NCBI GenBank assembly: GCA_031285575.1
Contig: JAITVX010000119.1
Location: forward strand, 1-6,531
Length of the DNA: 6,531 nt
From: Bacteroidales bacterium
Lineage (GTDB): Bacteria > Bacteroidota > Bacteroidia > Bacteroidales > VadinHA17
Direction of reading: 5' to 3'
Part shown: in pieces, positions 1 to 6,460 of the stretch
How the letters are laid out: the number at the start of each line of letters is the position of its first letter
Position numbering within the stretch: the first letter of the stretch is position 1
Notes under the pieces: generated by a model
Databases searched by the model: none
What the model saw: only the letters and a program-made list of their open reading frames with translations
Told to the model about the DNA's origin: nothing
Translations under genes and position numbers: made by a program

Positions 1-578
1 AGCACCTTGTCGTCGAGCGTAGAGGTGTTGACCGTTATGTGGCCGCGAATAAGGTCGCTGAAGCCGGTGTCGTCGCTTTCGGGCATCTGGTATCTGATAA
101 CATGCGGAATTCCCTTGCCAATCATGCCTTTCCATTCGCTTTCGGGCAGCGACAGCGAATTTTTAAGCCTGCCTCTTGTTCCTGCATTGTATATAAAGGC
201 AGTACCTTCCTTTTCGCACTGCGTTCTCATTTGCTCAAGTTCTTCGGCGGTATCGAACGCATAATAGGCGTTTCCCGATTCAACAAGCATATTGGCGTAG
301 CGCCTGTATGTTTCTTTCCTGTCGCTTTGCCTGTACGGGCCGAAAGCGCCTCCTTCCCTGATGCCTTCGTCTATGTCGATACCGCACCATTTCAGCGAGT
401 CGATAATATAATCCTCGGCTCCTTCAACAAACCTTGTTTGGTCGGTATCTTCAATTCTGAGGATAAAAGCGCCGTTGTGTTTCCTTGCAAAAAGATAGTT
501 GTAAAGAGCTGTTCTCACTCCGCCAATGTGCAGCGGGCCTGTAGGACTTGGGGCAAACCTTACCCTTACGTTGTTCAT
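1..578 (-). CDS. gltX: Glutamyl-tRNA synthetase, N-terminal part (3' end beyond left edge)
   Basis: Class I aminoacyl-tRNA synthetase that charges tRNA with glutamate in the cytoplasm. 192 complete codons are present, covering much of the Rossmann catalytic domain. The start MNNVRVRFAPSPTG is the classic GluRS opening. The class I ATP-binding signature (HIGH) appears as HIGG at residues 17-20, followed by VRTALYNYLFAR. RIEDTDQTR (41-49), PYRQSD (81-86), the zinc-less insertion with TRGRLKNSL (134-142), IRYQMP (161-166) and DLIRG (175-179) all match the family. The KMSKS-type loop and the anticodon-binding domain lie outside the window, so integrity cannot be judged. The ATG at 578 sits about 22 nt below the predicted transcription start, has no Shine-Dalgarno sequence and has an A/T-rich leader, as is usual in Bacteroidota. 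GluRS rather than GlnRS is favoured by the overall bacterial GluRS pattern; whether it also charges tRNA-Gln cannot be read here. Confidence 0.97.
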   Translation of the reverse strand, partial: MNNVRVRFAPSPTGPLHIGGVRTALYNYLFARKHNGAFILRIEDTDQTRFVEGAEDYIIDSLKWCGIDIDEGIREGGAFGPYRQSDRKETYRRYANMLVESGNAYYAFDTAEELEQMRTQCEKEGTAFIYNAGTRGRLKNSLSLPESEWKGMIGKGIPHVIRYQMPESDDTGFSDLIRGHITVNTSTLDDKV

Positions 579-606
579 AAATATTCTGTATAAGTTCTTG
601 TGCCGG

Positions 607-637
607 CAAAGATAGAAGAATAAATGTTCCGTTCCAA
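607..637 (-). promoter_or_regulatory. Predicted gltX promoter (Bacteroidota type)
   Basis: Read on the minus strand, TATCTTTG (614 down to 607) is a perfect match to the Bacteroidota -7 box TAnnTTTG. TTGG (637-634) stands 19 bp upstream as a partial -33 TTTG element. Transcription would begin near 600, leaving a leader of about 22 nt before the gltX ATG. This gives gltX its own promoter despite the same-strand gene upstream. The consensus is known; the assignment is inferred from match and spacing. Confidence 0.65.
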
Positions 638-688
638 CCGGCAGATATGTGTTTAGTGTATCAGGCTTTTTCGTGGAAACAGACCTTC

Positions 689-748
689 AATGCCCGCTCA
701 CATTTTGCGGCGCTTCATTTCACGTCTGTAATACCGGCTCACATTTTG
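689..748. repeat. Two-copy imperfect direct repeat in the gltX upstream gap
   Basis: AATGCCCGCTCACATTTTG at 689-707 recurs as AATACCGGCTCACATTTTG at 730-748, with 17 of 19 bases identical and a period of 41 bp. The shared core GCTCACATTTTG is exact. In each copy the flanks are self-complementary in a different way: the left copy has CCGC/GCGG arms (694-697 and 707-710), the right copy the longer palindrome described separately. This could be a pair of regulator sites or a remnant of a small dispersed palindromic element. It is not coding. Confidence 0.6.
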
Positions 749-766
749 TGAGCTGACTTTGCAGAC
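724..766. other. Strong interrupted hairpin between the DUF3078 gene and gltX
   Basis: Bases 724-731 pair with 759-766 (8 bp) and 735-743 pair with 747-755 (9 bp), with a 3x3 internal loop and a TTT loop at 744-746. The inner core GCTCACA/TGTGAGC is perfect. Two pairs (729/761 and 736/754) are G-U wobbles only if the plus strand is the RNA; on the minus strand they become A-C mismatches. It lies 35 bp past the stop of the minus-strand DUF3078 gene, so it could help end or protect that transcript. However, no U-tract follows on either strand, so it is not a standard intrinsic terminator. Confidence 0.6.
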
Positions 767-800
767 ATAAAGGGCGGCAAGAGCAAGGTATGCCGTTCTT

Positions 801-2585
801 TTAAAATTTAAATGCCAGCGATATGCCTACCATTTCCTTAAACTGTACGCGAGCGGTTTTCCGTTCTGTGCCGTCGGTGTTTAAAACAGGCTGTTTGTTG
901 CTATCCAGAACTGTTGTTTTTATGTCGTCGTCGAAAATTAAATGGGTATTTATCCGCAGCTCTGTAAACCAGTTAAGGCTTGCTGCCAGCGTAAACTCCC
1001 AGTCAACATCAATATTTTGCGGATTGTGAACGTAATTGGAAAACAGCTGCAGGCGGTTTGTCAGCGAAATTTTGGGTATTGGCTGCCATACATTTGAAAT
1101 CATGAAGCTGAGACCCGATTCGTGCAGGGTTTTACGGTTGTCGGCAATACCGTACTTTGTCTGGTCGATATGAGCGGTATCTGTTACAAATGTCAGCTTG
1201 TATGCAAAGGGTGAAAAGTTGATAGATGTTTGTGCATTGGGTTTATAGTCGAGCCCAAGGCCGAGCGTGAGCATTGCCGGATTCAGTATTTTTGACACGG
1301 CAACAGAATCGTTTGGATAGTCGTAGCCCGTCAGAAGCTGCGTTTTGAAAAGCATAATAACGCTGAAATCGAATTTGCCGAAGGCCTTATGGTTTACTTT
1401 TGTGTTTGTTTCAAGAATATCGGTGTTTTTTCTTATCGGGTTGTCGCCTGTGGCGAGGAAACCGAGTTTAAGGCGTGCAAAATTGTTTGACGAAAGTTTT
1501 TTCAGGTCGTTGTTAAAATCGGCGTAACCGGTTACATCAAGCAACGACGAAAGGCTGTTTTCGCCACCTTTCACCCAGTTGAACAGGCCTGTCTGGCTGA
1601 ATGCAAGGTTGGTTTCGGTTCTGTATTTCCATAGCTGCTTCCTTAATTCAATTTTTTGCAACTCGAGCAGTCTCGACCTGTCCTGCCGTTCAACGTTTAC
1701 TCTGGCTTCCGCATTGCCCGTTCCGGGGCGCATGGGGCGCCTGAAGTCAACACCCTGTTCTGCAAAAAGGCCAATAGTGTCGCGTCCGGTGTTTCCAATC
1801 CATACGGTTAGCGAATCGTTAAATTCATTTTTGAGCCAGTAGCGCATCATGCTGTTCGACTTTGAATTAAACCATACAGGCACAACCGCTTCGCCTCTGC
1901 CCGAAAAATTAATTACGGTAGAATCTCTCTCTTCAAGATATTTTATAAGCGAACTTACGGCCGTTTCAAGCGAATCGGCCTGAAACGGGCTGCTGTAATA
2001 CCTGAACGGAAAGTTGGGGCTTAAAGAAACTGCTTCCGTCAGCGTGTCTTTCATAACAAGCATTAACGTATCCGCTCCGGTATTCTCCGGAAAAACATCA
2101 TAACGCCTTTGGGTGAAAACGTTTGCACTGTCGGTTTCGGCAGTTGTATTAATGTCGAAATCTGCCGAGTCTGCTGCGGGGCCGACAACCGGTACGTTGA
2201 ACTGCAATGTGTCCCACACATAAAACCGTTCCCATGGAATTTTTATGGAATCGTATTTATAGTTCTTCAGGAATGTTTCCGATGAATCAAACGGAGGATA
2301 CGACGCCAAAAACACTAACTGTTCTATTGCCTGCCGCAGCGGGTCGTTAACATTACGCCATAAACGCGGGCGCGAATACTTTTTAAGAAACTCGACAGCC
2401 TGTCCGGCCGTGAGCTTTATATCGGGAGTGTCGCGAAACGGGCTGTAAATCAATACTGCTTTTTTCAGCGAATCAACTGTTTCCAAAGCTGTGCTGGAAG
2501 TGTCGGCAGAGGCCTGCCCGTGTACATTAATACAAACTGTTAACGTTGCAACCGAAACGATTAACTGTAACCAAATTCTTCTCAT
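801..2585 (-). CDS. DUF3078-type outer-membrane beta-barrel protein with long N-terminal region
   Basis: A 594-residue exported protein. Residues 1-23 form a signal peptide (MRR, hydrophobic core LQLIVSVATLTVCI, cleavage probably after VHG). Residues about 25-320 show no domain I can name; they include WLKNEFNDSLTVWIGNTG (250-267), and a charged stretch at 296-320 may form a helix before the barrel. From about 325 the sequence matches DUF3078 proteins of Bacteroidota: FSQTGLFNWVKGGENSLS (329-346), FDFSVIMLFKTQLLTGYDYP (405-424), LGLGLDYKPNAQTSINFSPF (441-460), LQLFSNYVHNP (512-522), IDVDWE (525-530) and INTHLIFDDD (545-554). Strands alternate polar and hydrophobic residues, and the protein ends in SLAFKF; a C-terminal Phe is typical of BAM-inserted barrels. 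Its function is unknown. The ATG at 2585 follows a start-stop ATG-TAA (2592-2587) and has no Shine-Dalgarno sequence. It is divergent from the MATE gene and 222 bp upstream of gltX on the same strand. Confidence 0.86.
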   Translation of the reverse strand: MRRIWLQLIVSVATLTVCINVHGQASADTSSTALETVDSLKKAVLIYSPFRDTPDIKLTAGQAVEFLKKYSRPRLWRNVNDPLRQAIEQLVFLASYPPFDSSETFLKNYKYDSIKIPWERFYVWDTLQFNVPVVGPAADSADFDINTTAETDSANVFTQRRYDVFPENTGADTLMLVMKDTLTEAVSLSPNFPFRYYSSPFQADSLETAVSSLIKYLEERDSTVINFSGRGEAVVPVWFNSKSNSMMRYWLKNEFNDSLTVWIGNTGRDTIGLFAEQGVDFRRPMRPGTGNAEARVNVERQDRSRLLELQKIELRKQLWKYRTETNLAFSQTGLFNWVKGGENSLSSLLDVTGYADFNNDLKKLSSNNFARLKLGFLATGDNPIRKNTDILETNTKVNHKAFGKFDFSVIMLFKTQLLTGYDYPNDSVAVSKILNPAMLTLGLGLDYKPNAQTSINFSPFAYKLTFVTDTAHIDQTKYGIADNRKTLHESGLSFMISNVWQPIPKISLTNRLQLFSNYVHNPQNIDVDWEFTLAASLNWFTELRINTHLIFDDDIKTTVLDSNKQPVLNTDGTERKTARVQFKEMVGISLAFKF

Positions 2586-2638
2586 ATTACATTGTTTTTA
2601 AATCCTGTCCGGCAGTTTAATTTAAATTAAATACGCTC

Positions 2639-2646
2639 CAAAATTA
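2639..2646 (-). promoter_or_regulatory. Candidate -7 box for the DUF3078 gene
   Basis: On the minus strand, TAATTTTG (2646 down to 2639) fits TAnnTTTG and would start transcription near 2632, about 47 nt before the ATG. No good -33 TTTG lies at the expected distance, and the region is AT-rich enough to give chance matches. The 16-bp palindrome TTTAATTTAAATTAAA at 2616-2631 falls right at the predicted transcript start. Confidence 0.4.
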
Positions 2647-2651
2647 ATACA

Positions 2652-2683
2652 TATATAACGAATAGCATATTAATTGTTATATA
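2652..2683. repeat. Inverted repeat in the divergent intergenic region
   Basis: TATATAAC (2652-2659) is repeated in inverted form as GTTATATA (2676-2683). Inside it is a second smaller inverted repeat, AATA (2661-2664) and TATT (2668-2671) around GCA. It sits just upstream of the candidate -7 box of the DUF3078 gene and about 30 bp upstream of the MATE promoter, a plausible place for an operator serving both genes. The surroundings are very AT-rich, so chance is a real alternative. Confidence 0.35.
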
Positions 2684-2712
2684 ATAGTGATACATTTTTT
2701 TTATAACCTGTT

Positions 2713-2741
2713 TTTGCAATGCAGCACAATAATTAACTTTG
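2713..2741 (+). promoter_or_regulatory. Predicted promoter of the MATE transporter gene
   Basis: TTTG (2713-2716) and TAACTTTG (2734-2741) match both boxes of the Bacteroidota promoter, 17 bp apart. Transcription would start near 2748, giving a leader of about 40 nt to the ATG at 2787. Confidence 0.65.
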
Positions 2742-2786
2742 ATAAATTCGGGTAAATGACTTCCTTTGCTGCCTGAAATAAAAAAA

Positions 2787-4136
2787 ATGCAGGACCTTAC
2801 AAGCGGAAACGAAGGAAAACTCATCTTCAATTTTGCCGCCCCAATGCTGATTGGAAATATTTTCCAGCAGCTTTTCAGTGTTGTTGACAGTATTGTTGTA
2901 GGTAAATTTATAGGGAAAGATGCACTTGCTGCAGTAGGGGCTTCCTTTCCGGTTATCTTCATAATGGTATCGATGATTGTGGGCCTTATGATGGGCACTA
3001 CCGTTACCATATCACAGTATTTCGGCGCAAAAAACATGACAAAGATAAAGCGCGCAATCGACACCATGTATATATACAGCGCCATAATAGGCGTCATCAC
3101 AACCATCGTTGGAATACTTGTCAGCGAGCCAATACTGCGGATGATAGACCTGCCCGAAGAACTGATGCCGCAGGCAACGCTGTTTCTGAAAGTATATCTT
3201 TCGGGAATAGTGATATTTTTCGGGTTCAATGGAACGAGTTCCGTTCTGCGAGGGCTTGGCGACTCAAAAACACCGCTCTACTTCCTTATAATTGCAAGCG
3301 TGGCAAACATGCTGTTCGTTATCCTCTTTGTAGGAGTGTTCGAGTGGGGTGTAGCCGGAGCTGCTGCCGCAACGCTCCTTGCAAACGCAATTGCCTTTGG
3401 CCTGGCTGCATGGTGGCTAAACAGAACCCACAAACTGATAAGGATATCAATAAAGGGCCTCACCTTCGACCGGGAAGTTTTTCAGCAAAGTCTGCGCATA
3501 GGATTGCCCACCGCCATACAGCACACGCTTGTGGCAATGGGCGGAATAGCGCTTATGGACATAGTAAACAAATTCGGCACCGAAGTAATTGCCGGATACT
3601 CCGTGGCCAGCCGCCTCGATTCGCTTGCGCTGGTTCCGGCAATGTCGTTTTCGCAGGCCCTCTCAACATTTACAGGCCAGAACATAGGCGCCAACCGCCA
3701 CGACAGAATAAGAACCGGACTGACAGCTACAATAAAAATGGCAGGAATAGTAACCGTCATAACAACCATAATAATTGTAACCTGCGGGCACATTATTATG
3801 AGCATGTTTACAACCGACCAGGAAGTGATACGGGTTGGCGACCAGTATCTCACAACAGTAAGCGCTTTCTACCTTGCCTTCACCATGATGTTTATCTACA
3901 ACGGTGTAACCCGTGGCGCCGGCGACACCTTCATGCCAATGATATTTTCGCTGTTTTCGCTGTGGCTTATAAGGATACCCATTGCCTGGTTCTTTTCCTC
4001 ACGATTCGGCGTGCAGGGAATATGGTGGTCAATACCCGCCGGATGGATGATAGGCTATGCCCTGTCGTATTTCTACTACAGAACAGGCCGGTGGAAAACA
4101 AAATCGGTAATCAGATACGCCGACTTTCAGCAGTGA
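2787..4136 (+). CDS. MATE-family multidrug/metabolite efflux transporter
   Basis: An inner-membrane antiporter of 449 residues, a usual length for the family, with about twelve hydrophobic segments in two homologous halves. MATE proteins export organic cations or drugs in exchange for Na+ or H+; the substrate here cannot be told. The first half holds GNIFQQLFSVVDSIVVGKFI (23-42), whose Asp34 aligns with the conserved TM1 Asp of MATE proteins, then ALAAVGASFPVI (47-58), TTVTISQYFGAKN (71-83) and GTSSVLRGLGDSKTP (149-163). The second half begins near 232 (FQQSLRIGLPTAIQ) and repeats the pattern: ALSTFTGQNIGANRHDRI (291-308), YNGVTRGAGDTFMP (371-384), IRIPIAW (395-401). It resembles the DinF/YoeA-like part of the family more than NorM, but this is a judgement by eye. 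I chose ATG 2787 (MQDLTSGNEGKLI, the usual start of Bacteroidota homologues) over an in-frame TTG at 2766. It is intact and converges on gyrB. Confidence 0.95.
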   Translation: MQDLTSGNEGKLIFNFAAPMLIGNIFQQLFSVVDSIVVGKFIGKDALAAVGASFPVIFIMVSMIVGLMMGTTVTISQYFGAKNMTKIKRAIDTMYIYSAIIGVITTIVGILVSEPILRMIDLPEELMPQATLFLKVYLSGIVIFFGFNGTSSVLRGLGDSKTPLYFLIIASVANMLFVILFVGVFEWGVAGAAAATLLANAIAFGLAAWWLNRTHKLIRISIKGLTFDREVFQQSLRIGLPTAIQHTLVAMGGIALMDIVNKFGTEVIAGYSVASRLDSLALVPAMSFSQALSTFTGQNIGANRHDRIRTGLTATIKMAGIVTVITTIIIVTCGHIIMSMFTTDQEVIRVGDQYLTTVSAFYLAFTMMFIYNGVTRGAGDTFMPMIFSLFSLWLIRIPIAWFFSSRFGVQGIWWSIPAGWMIGYALSYFYYRTGRWKTKSVIRYADFQQ

Positions 4137-4170
4137 ATACATAACAAGATGGTTCTCTCTGTATCCACGG

Positions 4171-6132
4171 TCAGGCGTCAATCTTTGCGTATTTGGCGTG
4201 TGTTTCTATGAATTCCCTGCGTGGCGGCACTTCGTCGCCCATAAGCATTGAGAAGATGTGATCGGCTTCGGCGGCGTTTTCAATTGTAACCTGCCTTAGC
4301 GTGCGCGTTTCAGGATTCATTGTTGTTGACCACAGCTGCTCTGCATTCATTTCACCCAAACCTTTATATCGCTGAATTGATACTGCCGATTCTTTTCCCT
4401 GCCCCATTTCGTTTACTGCGGCTTCCCTGTCTTCTTCGCTCCAGCAGTAGCGTTCGGTTTTTCCTTTTTTCACAAGGTACAGTGGCGGTGTTGCGATGAA
4501 TATGTTGCCGCTTTTAATGAGTTCGACCATATACCGGAAGAAGAATGTCATTATAAGCGTCATTATATGCGAGCCGTCAACGTCGGCATCGGTCATTATT
4601 ATTATTTTATGATAGCGCAGGCCTGCCGTATTCAGTGCCTTGCTGTCTTCAACGGTGCCAATGTTAACGCCAAGTGCGGTGAAGATGTTTTTTATTTCGT
4701 CGCTTTCAAATATCCTGTGCTGCATTGCTTTTTCAACATTGAGAATTTTACCTCTCAGTGGAAGTATTGCCTGAAACTGGCGGTCTCTACCTTGTTTGGC
4801 GGTTCCTCCTGCCGAGTCGCCTTCTACAAGGTATATTTCGCATTTTTCGGGATGCCGGTCGGCGCAGTCGGCAAGTTTTCCTGGCAGCCCCGATCCTGAA
4901 AATTCATTTTTGCGCTGCACGAGTTCCCGTGCTTTCCGTGCGGCATGGCGGGCTGTTGCGGCCAGTATTACTTTCTGCACTATTATCCTGGCGTCTTTGG
5001 GATTTTCTTCAAGGTAGTTCGAGAGGGCTGCGCTGACGGCCTGATCGACAGCTCCCATTACTTCGCTGTTGCCAAGTTTTGTTTTTGTCTGTCCTTCAAA
5101 CTGTGGCTCGGCTACTTTCACCGATACGATGGCTGTAAGCCCTTCGCGGAAATCGTCACCGCTTATGTCGAACTTCAGTTTTGAGGTTGCACCCGAGTCT
5201 TCAGCATATTTTTTCAGCGTGCGTGTGAGCCCGCGCCTGAAGCCTGCAAGGTGAGAACCGCCTTCTATGGTGTTGATGTTATTAACGTAGGAGTAAACAT
5301 TTTCAGAAAAGGAGCTGTTGTACTGCAGGGCTAACTCTACGGGGTATTCAGTTTTATCGTAGGTGATGTGTATTATTTTTTCTATTATTCTTTCCCGGTT
5401 GGCGTCGATGTATTCAACAAATTCCTTGAGGCCTTCTTCGGAGTGGAATACTTCGTATCTTGGCGATCCGTCGTCGGATATTTCGCGCATGTCTTTAATG
5501 GTAAGTATTATGCCTTTGTTGAGATATGCAAGTTCGCGCAGGCGTGCGGCAAGTATTTCAAAGTTGTATTCAGTGGTCTGGAATATTGTGCTGTCGGGTA
5601 AAAAAGTAATTTCTGTTCCGGTTTTGTCCGTATTGCCTGTTATTTCGACTTCTGTTGCAGGATGGCCTTTCCTGTATGTTTGCCTGAATGTTTTGCCTTC
5701 GCGCATAACTACCGCCGTGAGTTCGTCTGAAAGGGCATTAACGCACGAAACGCCCACGCCATGCAGTCCGCCTGATACTTTGTATGAATCCTTGTCGAAT
5801 TTTCCACCGGCGTGAAGAACCGTCATGACAACTTCCAGCGCCGACTTTTTTTCCTTTTCCATTATGCCCGTGGGTATTCCCCTGCCGTCGTCGCCAACGG
5901 TTACCGAACCGTTTTCATTAATCGTTATGTCTATCTTTTTACAGTAGCCGGCCAGGGCTTCGTCGATAGAGTTATCGACTACTTCATACACAAGGTGGTG
6001 AAGCCCTTTTACTCCGATATCGCCAATATACATTGCCGGTCTTTTGCGGACTGCCTCAAGCCCTTCGAGCACGTGAATGTTACCTGCCGAATATTCGGCG
6101 CTATCCTGTATTTTCCTTTCCTTTTCGTCCAT
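4171..6132 (-). CDS. gyrB: DNA gyrase subunit B
   Basis: The ATPase subunit of DNA gyrase, which with GyrA introduces negative supercoils using ATP. At 653 residues it lacks the roughly 165-residue insertion of E. coli GyrB. The GHKL ATPase domain shows YEVVDNSIDEA (49-59; Glu50 and Asn54 equal E. coli Glu42 and Asn46), DDGRGIP (81-87) and the ATP lid GGLHGVGVSCVNALS (121-135). The QTK loop is at 348-350. The TOPRIM domain has EGDSAGG (437-443, Glu437), PLRGKILNVEKA (458-469) and TDADVDGSH (514-522) for magnesium binding. QRYKGLGEMN (587-596) and the tail GDEVPPRREFIE (632-643) favour GyrB over ParE. Residues matching the aminocoumarin contacts Asp73, Arg136 and Thr165 of E. coli are present (81, 144, 173), so nothing suggests resistance. 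ATG 6132 (MDEKE) is preferred to an in-frame TTG at 6138. No Shine-Dalgarno sequence is seen. Confidence 0.98.
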   Translation of the reverse strand: MDEKERKIQDSAEYSAGNIHVLEGLEAVRKRPAMYIGDIGVKGLHHLVYEVVDNSIDEALAGYCKKIDITINENGSVTVGDDGRGIPTGIMEKEKKSALEVVMTVLHAGGKFDKDSYKVSGGLHGVGVSCVNALSDELTAVVMREGKTFRQTYRKGHPATEVEITGNTDKTGTEITFLPDSTIFQTTEYNFEILAARLRELAYLNKGIILTIKDMREISDDGSPRYEVFHSEEGLKEFVEYIDANRERIIEKIIHITYDKTEYPVELALQYNSSFSENVYSYVNNINTIEGGSHLAGFRRGLTRTLKKYAEDSGATSKLKFDISGDDFREGLTAIVSVKVAEPQFEGQTKTKLGNSEVMGAVDQAVSAALSNYLEENPKDARIIVQKVILAATARHAARKARELVQRKNEFSGSGLPGKLADCADRHPEKCEIYLVEGDSAGGTAKQGRDRQFQAILPLRGKILNVEKAMQHRIFESDEIKNIFTALGVNIGTVEDSKALNTAGLRYHKIIIMTDADVDGSHIMTLIMTFFFRYMVELIKSGNIFIATPPLYLVKKGKTERYCWSEEDREAAVNEMGQGKESAVSIQRYKGLGEMNAEQLWSTTMNPETRTLRQVTIENAAEADHIFSMLMGDEVPPRREFIETHAKYAKIDA

Positions 6133-6175
6133 TATCAATAATTTTTATAAAATATCATGTTCAGAAACGCTGTTT

Positions 6176-6206
6176 ACCGCATATCAGCCGTAATGTGTAT
6201 TGCGGT
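6176..6206. other. Small hairpin in the predicted gyrB leader
   Basis: ACCGCA (6176-6181) is complementary to TGCGGT (6201-6206), with a 19-nt loop. It falls inside the predicted gyrB 5' leader, about 45 nt above the start codon. The stem is short and could be chance; no known riboswitch or leader element is recognised. Confidence 0.3.
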
Positions 6207-6235
6207 TTGTATTTTCATTCAAAAATGACAGCGTG

Positions 6236-6243
6236 CAAATGTA
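6236..6243 (-). promoter_or_regulatory. Candidate -7 box of the gyrB promoter
   Basis: On the minus strand TACATTTG (6243 down to 6236) matches TAnnTTTG exactly. Transcription would start near 6229, leaving a leader of roughly 97 nt before the gyrB ATG. The -33 region is weak: the nearest TTTTCG (6272-6267) stands 23 bp away, farther than ideal. Confidence 0.5.
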
Positions 6244-6315
6244 CTGAATTCAGATCGATTTTTATCCGAAAATGTTTTCAACATCTGGGTTAACACACGA
6301 ATTTTCCGGTACTAT

Positions 6316-6368
6316 GTGGTTACCGCCCGGTTGCGGGCAGTAAAAGAGTAGTTACACCGCGCAACCAC
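6316..6368. repeat. Cluster of short inverted repeats upstream of gyrB
   Basis: The gene-free stretch 6275-6418 holds GTGGTT (6316-6321) with inverted partner AACCAC (6363-6368). Between them is a compact GC hairpin, GCCCG (6325-6329) and CGGGC (6334-6338) around GTTG. GGTTGC (6329-6334) can alternatively pair with GCAACC (6361-6366), so two exclusive folds are possible. CCGGTAC also occurs twice as a direct repeat (6306-6312 and 6385-6391). No ORF, tRNA or intrinsic terminator is seen here. Confidence 0.4.
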
Positions 6369-6410
6369 TCTCTGTTCCGCCTTGCCGGTACGGTTTGGTG
6401 TTTTCAATTC

Positions 6411-6460
6411 ATAATTAAGGCCTGTTAACGCTATTTGATTGCATCCATAATTAACGCTAT
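6411..6460. repeat. Short repeat spanning the transposase stop codon
   Basis: ATAATTAA occurs at 6411-6418 and 6447-6454, and TTAACGCTAT at 6425-6434 and 6451-6460. The right copy reads as one continuous ATAATTAACGCTAT; the left copy has the same sequence interrupted by ten bases (GGCCTGTTAA). It thus looks like a duplicated segment with an insertion or deletion. It covers the final codons and the first bases past the stop of the transposase. Confidence 0.5.

Noticed and set aside
39..593. 184-codon open frame on the plus strand
   Set aside because: It lies antisense to gltX, whose translation has all expected GluRS motifs; the antisense product has no recognisable pattern.
737..753. CRP/FNR-like site in GCTCACATTTTGTGAGC
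   Set aside because: The half-sites are in the reverse order and spacing compared with TGTGA-N6-TCACA, so the resemblance is superficial.
780..800. Intrinsic terminator after the DUF3078 gene (CGGCA/TGCCG stem)
   Set aside because: The stem is only 5 bp with an 11-nt loop and no U-tract follows on the minus strand.
2627..3229. 200-codon open frame on the minus strand overlapping the MATE gene start
   Set aside because: It is the complement of a clear MATE coding region and its last codons run through AT-rich intergenic DNA; the product looks like a shadow translation.
3344..4144. 266-codon open frame on the plus strand in another frame of the MATE gene
   Set aside because: The composition is rich in Arg, His, Asn and Cys with no domain pattern, while the MATE frame is intact over the same span.
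4559..4570. GyrB residue 524 is Met where E. coli has Arg (DGSHIRTL)
   Set aside because: From memory this position varies in Bacteroidota GyrB proteins, while the magnesium-binding acidic residues are intact, so it is not a sign of a defective or resistant enzyme.
6300..6420. Possible tRNA or small RNA gene in the GC-rich stretch upstream of gyrB
   Set aside because: No T-arm consensus, no anticodon arm geometry and no CCA end could be fitted on either strand.
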